Assembly (NCBI GenBank): GCA_027405735.1 | Contig: JAPEHQ010000005.1 | Coordinates: forward strand, 310,001 to 374,000 | Origin: Mucor racemosus | Lineage: Eukaryota; Mucoromycota; Mucoromycetes; Mucorales; Mucoraceae | Length of the DNA: 64,000 nt | Direction: 5' to 3' | Shown: in pieces, positions 1 through 10,698 of the stretch | How the letters are laid out: each line of letters starts with the position of its first letter | Position numbering within the stretch: the stretch's first letter is position 1 | Translations under genes and position numbers: made by a program | Notes under the pieces: generated by a model | What the model was told of the DNA's origin: nothing | Seen by the model: the letters and a program-made list of their open reading frames with translations, nothing else | The model's database searches: none

Positions 1-2296
1 ATTGCCTCCTATTTTGTTTAGTTTATGGGTTGATACGCTGTAATGCTGCTTTTACATTGGCTGAAATGTGCAATTTAGCAGGGTTTTAATTGCGCTAAAT
101 AATGTAAAGGCTTGAAAATCCTTTTCTACGTGTTGTGTTGTTTCACTCGTTCTTTTTGTTTTCATATTATAAGGATATTATTCACCGTTTGATAAGGCAT
201 ACTGTATGAAACTATCCAGCTGGTATTGTTTTCTTTTATTTGAATACGCATGATAACATAAGAAACTAATGCTTTTCATATAAATAGCAGTCTTTATATT
301 AGAGGCTGATATTTTTATTTAACCGCAATATAAGGTCAAATATCATTATTTACTACTGTATTGTTGAACGTATTTCTTGATTACCAGATCAAATCCAAGG
401 CAATTATATTTATATCTAATTAATGAGAAGCTAGAACTGGCTACAACCCACGAAATGTTCCAGAAAAGTGATAAAATTTCAAATGATATAGAAACACAAA
501 AAAAAGATAATCTGATGTCTTGCCTAATAACCATAGCTTTGATTTTAGCTACACTTGAAAGCAAATCTTTTTACAGCTTGCAGTAAAATGTAAAATAAAA
601 GCTTTGAAAAAAGATACAGTTAAATCCTTCTTTATTCAAATAATGGATAGTGTGCCATAGGTCTATATTTCTACTCTACTATTTATATTAGTTGTGATTT
701 TGTTATATCTGGGAGTTGCACCGTAACTGTCAGTGATCTATCAGAATTAGGAATAACCGAATTACCAACTTAGGACTTCTGTCAAACCGTGATGTTTAAC
801 ATGCGAATCAGACAATGCTGCATTCCATACATATATCATCATGCTACTTATTAAATGATTGAAGCATGATTCCATTGTCTTCATGCAATATCCATATGTT
901 TATTCTTTTTGGTAAATCAATTAGTTTGTTTGTGATTTTAAAGTTTATATTGAGCTTCTTGATTTACATAATCAAGGCGGTCTTTTAATGCCCGTTTTTG
1001 GCATATTTGTTAATGATCCGCATAGAGCAATCCTTACTTTGATCTATGTGTTTCTTCAGTTTATTTTATGAATCAATTTGCTTTGTTTATGATTCGGTCT
1101 ATTTTATTTATATGTTAAATTACTAATACTTTCTGTATTTACTGTTAAATTCATGTTATCTCTATTTGAATATTAGAGCATGGTTTTATGTGAGATAACA
1201 TTTAATTTCTTATGTGGGGAAATAGTATCCTAGTTCAGCACACAGCTGATAATCGTAAACGAAGATAGTAAGTTTAAAGAAGGTTAATTCGTTTAAATTT
1301 TATGCGTGATAAAGCCACATTTATATCCTTAGATTTAGCTTGCATATAAATTCATGCTTGAGCAAAAACCATTATTGCTGTAAACATTATAGCTATAAAC
1401 ATATTTACAAATGATGATAATAATCGTAAATATATTGGCTCTTGCATGTATTGCTCTACATCAACAACGTATTGAATTGTATTATTTGTTGCATCCACAG
1501 ATCTGGGTGCATTCCTTGGTTAAGATTACGACACAGTTTGATATGTTAAGTTCTACATTGCTGTGTGTTATGTTATGAAGCTCCGTGTATGCAGGAATAT
1601 GGAACTAGTGTGCGTCACCTAGACTTAATTGGATATATGAATATATATAAATAGACTCATTTAAACAGGTCATATAATTAGGGAATGTGAATATAAAAGA
1701 AGATGGTTCGATCTTATAATAAAGTTCTTTAGTTTTAGTGTGCTCTTTCATTTTATAACAGTTTTCCTTTATTTTTATTAAATGATTTAGTACATATTTT
1801 AGCTTTGAGATTAATATAATCTCCTGGCGTAACATTATTGTCAATAATCCATATTAATGAAAGCAAATGTAATCTAAAAATCCATTCCAGTAAATAATAC
1901 AATGAGATTTTGAGAACGGTACAATGCTCAGCACAAACCAATTTGTGCTCATACGATCAGCTCATTATGCTCATGGTCTGATTTTATTATTATGCACAAA
2001 TAGGAATAATGATATGCTTGTGCTGGGCAATTCTTCTATTATGCACACATGGGATTAATGTCATGCACATGGACAGAATCTATAATCCTGCAAATACAGT
2101 CTTAGTGTTGTGCTCGTGTGCATTTTCTTTTGTTGTGACGATGTGCATATTGATATCTTTTTAACCATATTCAGTGGGCGCAACAACTCATCAGGCTATA
2201 GTATGCAGCCCACCTGGGCACAACAAAAGCATCTTGTTCAGCACAGGTCGACCATAGTGCTTTTATATATATATAAATCCTTTAAATTCGTAATTT
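1..2296 (-). repeat. Dispersed repeat block A (inverted copy)
   Basis: This AT-rich block is found again, in the opposite orientation, at about 21534-22621, and in part at 15361-16380 and 42080-42360. Matching landmarks include the stretch around 60-110 (compare 16250-16320) and the GTCGACC-containing segment around 2100-2280 (compare 21600-21780). The overlapping short ORFs at 346-586 are mirrored at 22271-22495 with scattered substitutions and look incidental. A solo LTR (1487-1834) interrupts the block. No gene is recognised. Confidence 0.75.
1487..1834 (+). mobile_element. Solo LTR-like element, family I (copy 1)
   Basis: The element begins TGTTGCATCCAC, ends GGCGTAACA (a TG...CA structure) and is 348 bp long. 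It is flanked on both sides by the 5-bp duplication TTATT (1482-1486 and 1835-1839). The block A copy near 22000-22035 has the same flanks joined without the insert, so it acts as an empty site. A second copy of identical length lies at 14548-14895. There is no internal coding region, so this is probably a solo LTR left by recombination. Confidence 0.85.
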
Positions 2297-2730
2297 TGTT
2301 GCATCCACCGGTTATTTGTAAGATAATAAACCTTTTGATTTGTAATCCTTATTAATAAGAAGTCAGCTAACTGATCAGTGGTAACATTGTTGATTGTTCT
2401 TATTGTTTTAAAGTAAGATCCAGGAAACGGGATATGTGAGACATATCCACTTGTTGGATTTAGCTGTATGAAATAAGCTCAACTTAAATGTGCTGTGTTA
2501 CTAATGTAAATAGATTGATCTGACATGGAATGTCAGAAAGATATAATCGATCCAAAACTGATCTAACGGATAAATGTAATATAGAATTTGTTGTATATAA
2601 ATAGGACAAATTATTGATATTGAATAAAGATGATCTTCAGTTTTTGTGTGTGGTTTAATTTAACAAGTTCCTTTATTAAATTATACATTTTTTCTTGCTA
2701 CAATATTTATTCTAAACCTTGAGCATTTTA
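2297..2730 (+). mobile_element. Solo LTR-like element, family II (copy 1)
   Basis: This 434-bp element starts TGTTGCATCCACCGG and ends GAGCATTTTA, where the intact copy at 47483-47913 ends in CATTTCA. The flanks are AATTT and GATTT. The block at 38860-38880 (and 21570-21590), which lacks the insert, reads GATTT at this point, so the left duplication has probably mutated. The element holds a TATA-like sequence and an AATAAA motif near its 3' end, as LTR promoters and polyadenylation sites do. It shares its first 12 bases with family I. Confidence 0.75.
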
Positions 2731-2864
2731 GATTTTATGAACTTTTTTCGAATCCGGTTGTATCATCTTATACTTTTCAAGTTAAATCCGTTATTAGGTT
2801 AATAATGTTGTTGGTTGTATTTATGCTTTACTTAAAATAAGCCTTTGAATAATTAATAGCAATA

Positions 2865-3065
2865 CAGTCGAACCTTAATTTTTGTATAAAATTTCGATAC
2901 CTGCATCTTATAGCTGCTTGGAATATTTAAACAACCGCGTCCGGACTGTCCGGTGATTTTTTCTATAGATTTAAAGCCTGGAAATATCATTAGATGGCCG
3001 CTTCCGGAGACTGTTCGGCTTTTTTTTTTTTTGGAAGAGTGGCCATTGGCAAAAATATGAATCAT
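2865..3065 (+). mobile_element. Terminal fragment of a Tc1/mariner-like element
   Basis: The fragment starts at CAGTCGAACC next to a TA dinucleotide. The same end, in inverse orientation, is present at 19438-19447 and 38723-38732. At the 38.7-kb copy this end lies about 370 bp outside the start codon of a Tc1-type helix-turn-helix ORF, which identifies it as a transposon terminus. A 70-codon ORF spans the fragment in all three copies, but the differences between copies are mostly amino-acid changing, so it is probably not a gene. Confidence 0.5.
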
Positions 3066-4858
3066 ATACTACAATATAATTCTAAACGCCAAGTCTAGCT
3101 TCAACAATTTTAGAGGGAAAAAACCAGCCAAAAAGCGTGAATATTTGTACTGGTAATCAATTTTAGCAGAAACTTGTTTTCGAAAACAGTATCCATCCAT
3201 TCAACATTGTCCCGGCTATGAAATTTATTAAATGAAGCAAGGATGGTTATTATAGTGATTGTTTCATAAATTTGAATGATGCAGAAATGGCCAGCTTAAA
3301 ATTGAAAAAGTGCATTTGAAATGATGGGTATTAAGTAAAGTCTAGATTATTTTTCATTCTCTACCAGGATATTTAGTTTTTAGATTGCTGTAAAGACTTT
3401 TATTTTTTTATAAATTTTGTGAGAGCACTTTCTCTGTTATAGAAATCCATGAAGGAATGACAGGTATGCATAACTAAAACCATAAGATAGTACTTATTAG
3501 CGTCTATCTAACGAATTTTATCTCGTCAATAAATATTGATTTTTCGTCGAGAAAATTGAGATTGAATGATTGATTTTTGGTGATACAAAAAAGGATCCAT
3601 TTTGGACGAGGATACACAAGGATGAATTTCCGGTCTTGCAAAAAATGATAAAAAAAAAGTAATATCCCCACGAAAAATAGGGCTACAGCTACTTATTTAT
3701 ACTCATTCTGTAGATAATTTTGTTGCGCATAATGGGAAAATAAAATATGTTAGGGTTGCATTTGCATGAAGGGTACTTTTTGATCAAAATCTGTTAAAAT
3801 TTGACATTAAATTTACTAGAGATTTTATGAGAAAAATATTTTCAAAACCTACACAGATCGATTCAGAATTAAAAACTGAACCCAAGATATTTAATACGCT
3901 AGAAATCAAATGTACACTTTTTCCAAGTGGGATTTGTGGTTTACCAAATCATTGTTGTAGGCTTTTGCCTATTATTTATGTTAAATCTCATTTCAATCCC
4001 ATATTGAACCTGTCATGCAAATGGAATTCAAATGGTATAAATACTTTTAGAATCCAGGACCTGATGGCTCCTGGCTTTCTTTTTTAACTTAACAGTAAAG
4101 ACCCTACGTTCTCCGTGATATAATCACTTGTAGCCTTTATTTTATCGTATTGGAAATAATCGTTATTTACATATAACTCTCAATTTTAAATTAGAAATAA
4201 TACTAAATTCGACACAACTAGCATAAATGGTAGTGACAACTACCGAAATTATAAATTATTAAGTAAACGCCCTATAAATCAGGCATAACCAAAATTATAC
4301 TGCAAAATATTCTACATCCGTTTTTTTTTAAAAAAAAAAGTTTACTGTTGATTTAAATAACTATAGGCAAATGAGTGCCAGAAAAATACTAAAAAATCGT
4401 AAACCGTTATTTCTTGAATGAGTTGATCTATTGATAATCCGCGGTTAAAAGTAAAAAAAATAAAAAAAAAATAGTAAACAATGATATATTATACTATTGG
4501 TTTTTTGAAACGTGTTTTTATGGTTATGCCCATCTTGAGGCATATTTTACAATTAGAATAATCGAGTATAACGTCTTGGGCTACCGATTTGAAAGAATCT
4601 AGCATATTTCAGTACATTTAATTCTCATCAATAATTACTGTCAATGAAGGAATGTTCAAGATTAATTTAGTGTTTTGGAGGAATAATAAAGCTGGATATA
4701 TGTACCTGACGAGGTAAACAATAACATTGACAATCGGTTTACACAAGACTGAAAAATGAATGGATAAAACTTTATTTATTCAATGTATCTCACAATATAT
4801 AATTCGCAAATGTACACAAAAAAGTAACATGTCAATTAGAAAAAAAGGGTATTTGTTT
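3066..4858. other. Intergenic DNA, no gene recognised
   Basis: AT-rich sequence with A/T homopolymers and no convincing ORF. The only recognisable part is at about 3950-4086, a copy of the promoter-proximal segment that precedes the pseudogene at 45188. Confidence 0.6.
3950..4086 (+). repeat. Promoter-like repeat, paralogous to 45050-45180
   Basis: This stretch matches 45050-45180 closely, including the TATAAATACTTTTAGAATCC-type core and the ATGGCTCCTGGC stretch. At 45 kb it lies just upstream of a degenerate ORF. Here no ORF follows, so it appears to be a truncated remnant of the same repeated gene or element. Confidence 0.6.
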
Positions 4859-6260
4859 TTAAACTGATGATTTTACAGCCAAGTAAGGGGCAAAATCAGC
4901 CTCTGTAGCGGGGATAGGGGCATCAGCACTTGCAATATTACATTGATGAAAGATACGAGTGTCGGTATCCTTCAAAGAACCAACAACAGAATGGAGTAAA
5001 CCGCGGTTATGGAAAATGACGAAATCGCCATCTTTCCATTCATGAGCAAAGACATTTTCAGGATTGATAGAAGGACGTTGGAATTTGTAAAGGATATCTC
5101 TAACTTTTTCTAAATCACCAACAGGTTTACCATCAATAATTAAATCTTCTACTGCAGCAGGATGTACTTGAAGATGAATTTTTCCTGTTACAGGGTTCTT
5201 CCACAACTGTAATGATTTAAAATGTTGATTAATAAGATTGATTCCATTCTAATAAACTCCTTTTTTTGCTTACCATGGGATATATTTTGACATGCTCAGG
5301 TTCGATTTCAGGCAACTGTTCAGCAGTAAGTTCTTTACCTTCCGAAACCATACCTAAACCTGTTGAGCGAGCCTTGGCTTTAGACATCCAGAGATAGGGG
5401 TGTGCAGCATATTTGACTTGTGTTTTGAATGCTATTTCTTTGAGCTCTTGAGGTAAGATTTCAAATGCTCTTTGCCCAGAGATGACTATTATGCAAAAAA
5501 AGATATCAATAAGTTATGGGTAAAGGACGATATCAAATGGGATCACTTACAAGCTGTAGTACCCAATTGAACTTCAAGTTGATCATCTGTACCATCATCA
5601 TAACGAACAATCTCACGTCTGGGTTCCTATTTTAGAAATAATGAGAATTTATGCAAAAGTTATCAAATTAATTTCTCTTACAGGATTTTTAATACCAAAT
5701 AATGTAGTGACCTTGGGAGGATTTAATTTATAAAGAGCAGCATCCATATGCCAGCGATAGAAACGTGTTTCACCCTTATCCATTTGTTCTTTTGTTAAGC
5801 AATCTTTATGGAAAACTGTATGGCTTGGATGAGTTAATTTACGTTCTTCAATACCGTAATGGTTTTTAACAACGCCATGACCTAATAATTGAACTTGAGG
5901 AAAATCGGGCAAAGGTGAAATATCACGAGAAATAACTGATTCATTTGAACGATGCATGGAGCCATGACCATAAAGGTCAATATTTTGAGGATCAAATCTT
6001 TTGGTTAATTCGTATTGTGTCTTGGGTGTAACATGGCCAGAGTTTCGGACAACTACGACTTGATGTGTGTATACAGCTTCAAACAATTTGTCGAAATCTT
6101 CGGCTACATGTATATATAATTAGATTATTTTTGTTATATAAAAGGTTTTGGGGGAATACATACGAGAAATTGTTTCTAAATCAAGGTCTTCAACAATAGC
6201 ACCAAAATCTACACCAGATTGTTTGGCAGTGGGGACAACAGGTTGCAAAGTAAAAGTCAT
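4859..6260 (-). CDS. Alpha-ketoglutarate/Fe(II) dioxygenase, probable xanthine dioxygenase (XanA type)
   Basis: Five exons (6260-6164, 6103-5682, 5626-5551, 5485-5274, 5206-4859) give 384 residues. The product belongs to the TauD/TfdA family, which uses Fe(II), O2 and 2-oxoglutarate. The iron-binding HxD is seen as WHMDAALY (H151, D153) and the distal histidine in HNRGLLH (H341). Those positions, the QVQ segment near residue 102 and the LWKNPVTG...QVHP block agree with what I recall of Aspergillus XanA, which oxidises xanthine to uric acid in purine catabolism. No signal peptide is evident, so a cytosolic enzyme is likely. The start is the first ATG of an open exon, with a TATTTATA box about 85 bp upstream. 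A sulfonate or taurine dioxygenase is the alternative, but length and motif spacing favour the xanthine enzyme. Confidence 0.85.
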
Positions 6261-6306
6261 TTTATATGTTTGTTTTTATATGTATTAAGTTTCTCTGGTT
6301 AGAAAA

Positions 6307-6696
6307 AGATAAAGAACAGGTTGAATAGAAGGGGATGCTCTTATAAATACTCTGATTCGGAGTTCATGCATTTGATATATACTGAATATAGATCAGTAGG
6401 TACAGAACATGCTAGCCAATGATCATTCGATTATAGACTTTCTATTGTCAAAATACCGTCTACAAACAAAAAAAGGAGTGAAAATGATAAATCATAACAG
6501 TGATACACACTGTTGAATATACTCTACGGCATCACAAAGCAAATTGATCTAGTTTAGTTGGGCTGACTTCAATCAAGCATAATCCTAATTCAAGTTATAA
6601 AATACCCATTTTTAAACGAATGTTAAAAGTAAAGATTAACATAAATCATGATATCAAACAAAGATAATATGAGATAAGAGTATTACCAATAGATAA
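6307..6696 (+). promoter_or_regulatory. Upstream region of the dioxygenase gene with AGATAA (GATA-factor type) sites
   Basis: Four AGATAA motifs lie on the + strand upstream of the start at 6260: 6307-6312, 6662-6667, 6672-6677 and 6691-6696, three of them within 35 bp. AGATAA is the classic binding core of fungal nitrogen GATA factors, which control purine-use genes in Aspergillus. A TATTTATA sequence (minus strand) lies near 6342-6349. Occupancy is inference, since short AT-rich motifs arise easily here. Confidence 0.4.
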
Positions 6697-6699
6697 CAG

Positions 6700-8601
6700 T
6701 AACCTTGACCGTGTAACAGTCAGGGATTGTGGGATTTTGTATATACGAAAAGGATACTGAATGCTATAAATTTCCACGTAGTACTTTTTTCTCTCTCGAC
6801 GTTTTCAATATAGAGGGTATATGGTGGGAATTGTTTTTTAAACTGGTTTATTAGAGCAATATACCCCCTTTTTCAGTTTAAAATAGCGAATGTCATAGCT
6901 TATACATATGAAAATTCGTTGTTGTGCCCTCAATTGGAATACCAAGAAGACAAGAGGGATTTTAATTGTGATCTTTTTAGTATGGTATACCTGGTATTTG
7001 AGCCTCATAATGTTGTCTCTAGCTAGTAAAATACTCAACATTTCCTATGATACAAAGTTTTTCCTGGATGCCGCATGCGCCTTGTGATATTTCTGCTTTG
7101 CGTAGTGTTGGAACTGTACATACCAAAAGTGTATCAGATGTTTGTACTTGTGCGAAATGTATCATAACGGCAAATAATGCCGTTTCCGGATGCCTTTAAA
7201 ATCTGTATTGAAACACATTGAGCCGACATCAAGAGGAATCAAATGTACAAGACAACGTTTTGTCCCGAAACGAATTTTAGTGTACATGGTTTACGTTTTA
7301 GAAAAATATTTTTAAATGCGTTGATATTAGAATTATCTGATCATACATATTTTTGTTGGTAGTTGAAACAAATGAAAAGCAATCACTGGTATATTTAGAG
7401 ATGATTCTGCACTAAATAATGCACAGAGAACAAAAACATCCAGCACAAATTGTTGAAATTTGACATAATTCTGTAACATCTCTTCAGTAAAAGTGTAAAC
7501 AGACATCAAGTTGTGCATTGTGATTAAAAAAGAACTATTGAGAACCTTTGGTATAGAGGTGTTATCATTTTGGCAAAAAAAAAAAATTAAGCTGAAGGGA
7601 TAGCGTGATTCACTCTAATTCTCAAATACAACCTTAACAAAAGTTTATTTTCCAAAATTCATATTGTGTACCTTTCTAAGAGCCACATAAATACAACTTC
7701 CATATATTTTAGGTTGTACACTTTGATTTCACTGATTTGAATCTTACAATCCAGGACTGTCTAGGCCTTCAAATGACACAATGCCATTTTGTCTAAAGGA
7801 TTTATATTCAAGATCTTGTGAAATTAAACTAAGTTTAGATTATTAAATCTTATTCCTTGACATGTTCAATTTAATGTTATATTTTTGTTTTCACAGTATT
7901 AGGTTTAGATAGAGGCTTAAATGATCATTTTACGTTGTACCCTTCAATTTAAAACCTGACCGAAAAAAAAAAGAGGTCATGAGAAAAAAAAAAAAGAAGA
8001 GGAAGAGCAGATACCAAAAGTCTATAATTACTCATCAAACACAGTACATTGATCACAGGAAAAGAAATAAAGATTGTTTATGATACAAGAAATGTTTTGA
8101 TTTTTATAAAGTGATACAAAATCGTTGTTGAAACAATAAAAAAAATCTTCTGTTTATCGATGTGGCGATATTGATGTTGGATACCGAGTAATTATTACTT
8201 TGTGTTGCTTGCTTTTTAATTGGAATCTTAGTTTTTAATAATACTACCATTGACACATATTGAGGCTGCATATAATACATGTACAAGGAAAGTTTAGCAA
8301 CTTCATTTTCTGTCATTTAAATATAAAATTATATACTTGCACAATCACTGGATGAGTGTTTATCTGTGTTATTGTTAATGTTTTGCCACTTGTTTTATAA
8401 GAATCCTGTCAACTTTTTTCTTTTTACCTGATCCACAAAAGTAACAAAGGGGCGCCATAAATTAATTTGCGTTTTATTGATACAAAAGAGAGAAAGAGAG
8501 AAAAGAAGAAAGAGAAAAGAAGAAGAAAAGAATTGAATTGAAAACTAGAAATCAAGGAGGAGGCAGAGGGTATTTATACAAAACAATACAAACATTACCA
8601 A
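6700..8601. other. Intergenic DNA, nothing recognised
   Basis: AT-rich sequence with several poly-A tracts (near 7576, 7963 and 7985). Short ORFs here lack codon-like composition or recognisable motifs. No tRNA-like cloverleaf or long repeat was seen. Confidence 0.55.
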
Positions 8602-8956
8602 TTAAAGACCTTTGGGTATAACAACTGTGATACGATCTGCTCCTTCACCCCAGAATACTCGCTTGTTAACAAATAAACCATACCATGTTGTGAGTATGAT
8701 GAACCAAACAACACAGCCACCAAATGACAGATACACGTCTATATGTAGTTTAGTTTAGCTTTTTCCAGTTCATTTTGATTCTTTATAATTACTCACATTT
8801 TTTCAGTTCCTTTGATGAATTTGGTTGTCGAATTGTATTGAAGAAATACATGAAGTTTACCAACCACAATAGCGGTAGAAATGCAAAACCTCCATAAAAC
8901 ATCTTTTTGCTTATGTTAACATGCTCTTCAGAGCTCATCTTTTCAAGCTTGGGCAT
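8602..8956 (-). CDS. PEN-2, gamma-secretase subunit (presenilin enhancer 2)
   Basis: Two exons (8956-8797 and 8738-8602) joined by a GTGAGT...ATAG intron give 98 residues, close to the roughly 100 of animal PEN-2. The first hydrophobic segment contains GGFAFLPLLWLVNFMYF, followed by a short loop and a second segment (CVVWFIILTTWYGLFV); the tail ends in a conserved-looking IPKG. PEN-2 is the smallest gamma-secretase subunit and activates presenilin by promoting its endoproteolysis in ER/Golgi membranes. RPA2 starts on the same strand farther upstream and the signal peptide peptidase gene lies 1.7 kb away. Both hydrophobic segments are intact. The gene is too short and too split by its intron for simple ORF calling. 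Confidence 0.9.
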
Positions 8957-8977
8957 ATTTGATAAATGAAAGAAAGC

Positions 8978-8980
<3 letters not shown>

Positions 8981-9009
<29 letters not shown>
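8981..9009. repeat. (GA)n microsatellite in the PEN-2 5' leader region
   Basis: A run of about 14 GA units lies 25 bp upstream of the PEN-2 start. On the coding strand it reads as a CT-rich tract, a common fungal core-promoter or leader feature. Confidence 0.8.
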
Positions 9010-9014
<5 letters not shown>

Positions 9015-9142
9015 AAAGAGGAGAATAAAAGTAAAAAGAATCCAAGTATAAACTGTACATAATCACCTCCCCTTGAATATGTAATTTTTTTATATTACAA
9101 TTCAAGGTACAAATGCATAATTTTTTATTTAATATTCATTAT

Positions 9143-10136
9143 TTATGGGAGACAAGATTTCAAATGATCAGAATCAATAGTACTGTAACATTGTCCATCA
9201 TTCATGAGGAAATCAATAGTATCTCTAATTTCAGATTCTGTATGTAATCCTCTGAATTTTTGAATAATTTGTTCGATACTAGCACCTTCAGTAGAATTGT
9301 CATATTCTTTAATAGCTTGGCTAACTCGATCATTGATACTATTAAGCTCATTAGGTCCATCGATTTGCATAGCATCATTCTATAACAAAAAATAGTGCTT
9401 GTTATTTATCATGATAAACTAGTTTAGTCAATATAAATCTTACATGGGAATTGGAGTGAGCAGTAGAACCAGGCTTGACAAATAAGAAATGTGTTTGAAT
9501 AGCTTCAAGGAAATGGTAAGAAATTTCATTGAAATCCTCGACAGGACGCATAGAATGGGCAACAACAGAAATACGATTACTGAAACTATTTAATCTACCA
9601 TTAACACGAACATACGTATCCACCCTGTTAAAATGTCAGTAAAATGAAACAACTGCGCATTTAATCAAACCATACAATAATTCACGACGAGCATCAGCTT
9701 CTTCAGGTGTTTCGTTTTGCTCCACCCACTTTCTTACATCAATAGCTCCTGTTCCATCCTCAATAGTATATACATAGTTTGTTGCTAATTCTTGAATATT
9801 ACGAATGACACCAACAAATGTCACCTAAATAATATAAGTTTTCATACAAATTCGAAAAAAAAAAACTACTGCGTTATTACCTGAGTAACATTGGAATTGT
9901 CAATTTTGAATGTGTTTTCTTGAGGTGAAACAGCACCCTTGATTTGCTTTACTGTCAAAGGTCTCATGGTTTGTTCACCAAGAGGTCTCTATAGAGACGT
10001 TCAACTTTTAGTGATCTACAACATTTATCGCGACAATAACTTTATATACCTTGGCATAACCAGAGCTTGAATTGCTGTTGGAATTATCAAAAGAGTTATC
10101 CATGTAACCGGTAGAGGTATTGTTAAATGAAGCCAT
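9143..10136 (-). CDS. RFA2: Replication protein A 32-kDa subunit (RPA2)
   Basis: Five exons (10136-10050, 9988-9881, 9824-9676, 9624-9444, 9379-9143) encode 253 residues, near the usual 270 of RPA32. A Ser/Asn-rich N-terminus (residues 1-29), the region phosphorylated in known RPA32 proteins, precedes the OB fold. The OB fold contains KQIKGA, VTFVGVIRN and YTIEDGTGAIDVRKW, then VRVNGRLNSF and MRPVEDFNEISYHFLEAI. The C-terminal part is a winged helix (IEQIIQKFRGLHTESEIRDTIDFL) that in other species binds repair proteins. RPA2 is part of the heterotrimer that coats single-stranded DNA in replication and repair. Two ACGCGT boxes lie upstream. Confidence 0.95.
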
Positions 10137-10232
10137 TATATCAAATGTTTATTGGAACAAAATGAAAATAGAAGTAAGAAGAGCAAAAAAAAAAAAGAAA
10201 GAAATGTATTCGTACAAGAGCATTTTCAATAA

Positions 10233-10267
10233 ACGCGTTTCCAGGTCAACTATTTGGTTCAACGCGT
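10233..10267. promoter_or_regulatory. Two ACGCGT (MluI cell-cycle box) motifs upstream of RPA2
   Basis: ACGCGT occurs at 10233-10238 and 10262-10267, 97 and 126 bp before the RPA2 start codon. In yeasts this palindrome binds MBF and drives G1/S transcription of replication genes, including RFA genes. Being GC-rich in an AT-rich intergenic region makes chance pairing less likely. The same 560-bp interval also serves the divergent SPP gene. Confidence 0.65.
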
Positions 10268-10698
10268 TTAGTATATTTGAGGATAGGTTGGGTCTCAACC
10301 CAAATGTAGCACATTCATCTTGCGTTGACAGAATATCTCCACCACTATGAATTGAGCATACAATCCATAAACAAATCTTAATGTACATATCTCCTTAAAT
10401 GCAAAACAGACAGTAGATCAGTGTGAGATTGCAATTCGATTGACCTGTTTATAATCCAAGGAAGCCTACATTTTAAGTAGCCGCTTGTATAGAGATGTCC
10501 TGCTTTTGTGCTGATGCTGCTGTGCGTGGTATATGTCCATTTTGTTGCCCATCCATGATGCTAATAAGGGCCAATGACAATCGAGAACGTTGGGTTCGGT
10601 TGCTCCTTTAATTTAACACTACACAACTCCCTTATTAAAAAGTACATTAAACATCTTTTTCTGTCCTTCTTTCTTTCCATTAAATATATATTCTAATA

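Noticed and set aside
346..586. Overlapping ORFs on both strands, mirrored at 22271-22495
   Set aside because: They lie in dispersed repeat A, overlap each other, and the copies differ mainly at amino-acid-changing sites; no domain or promoter.
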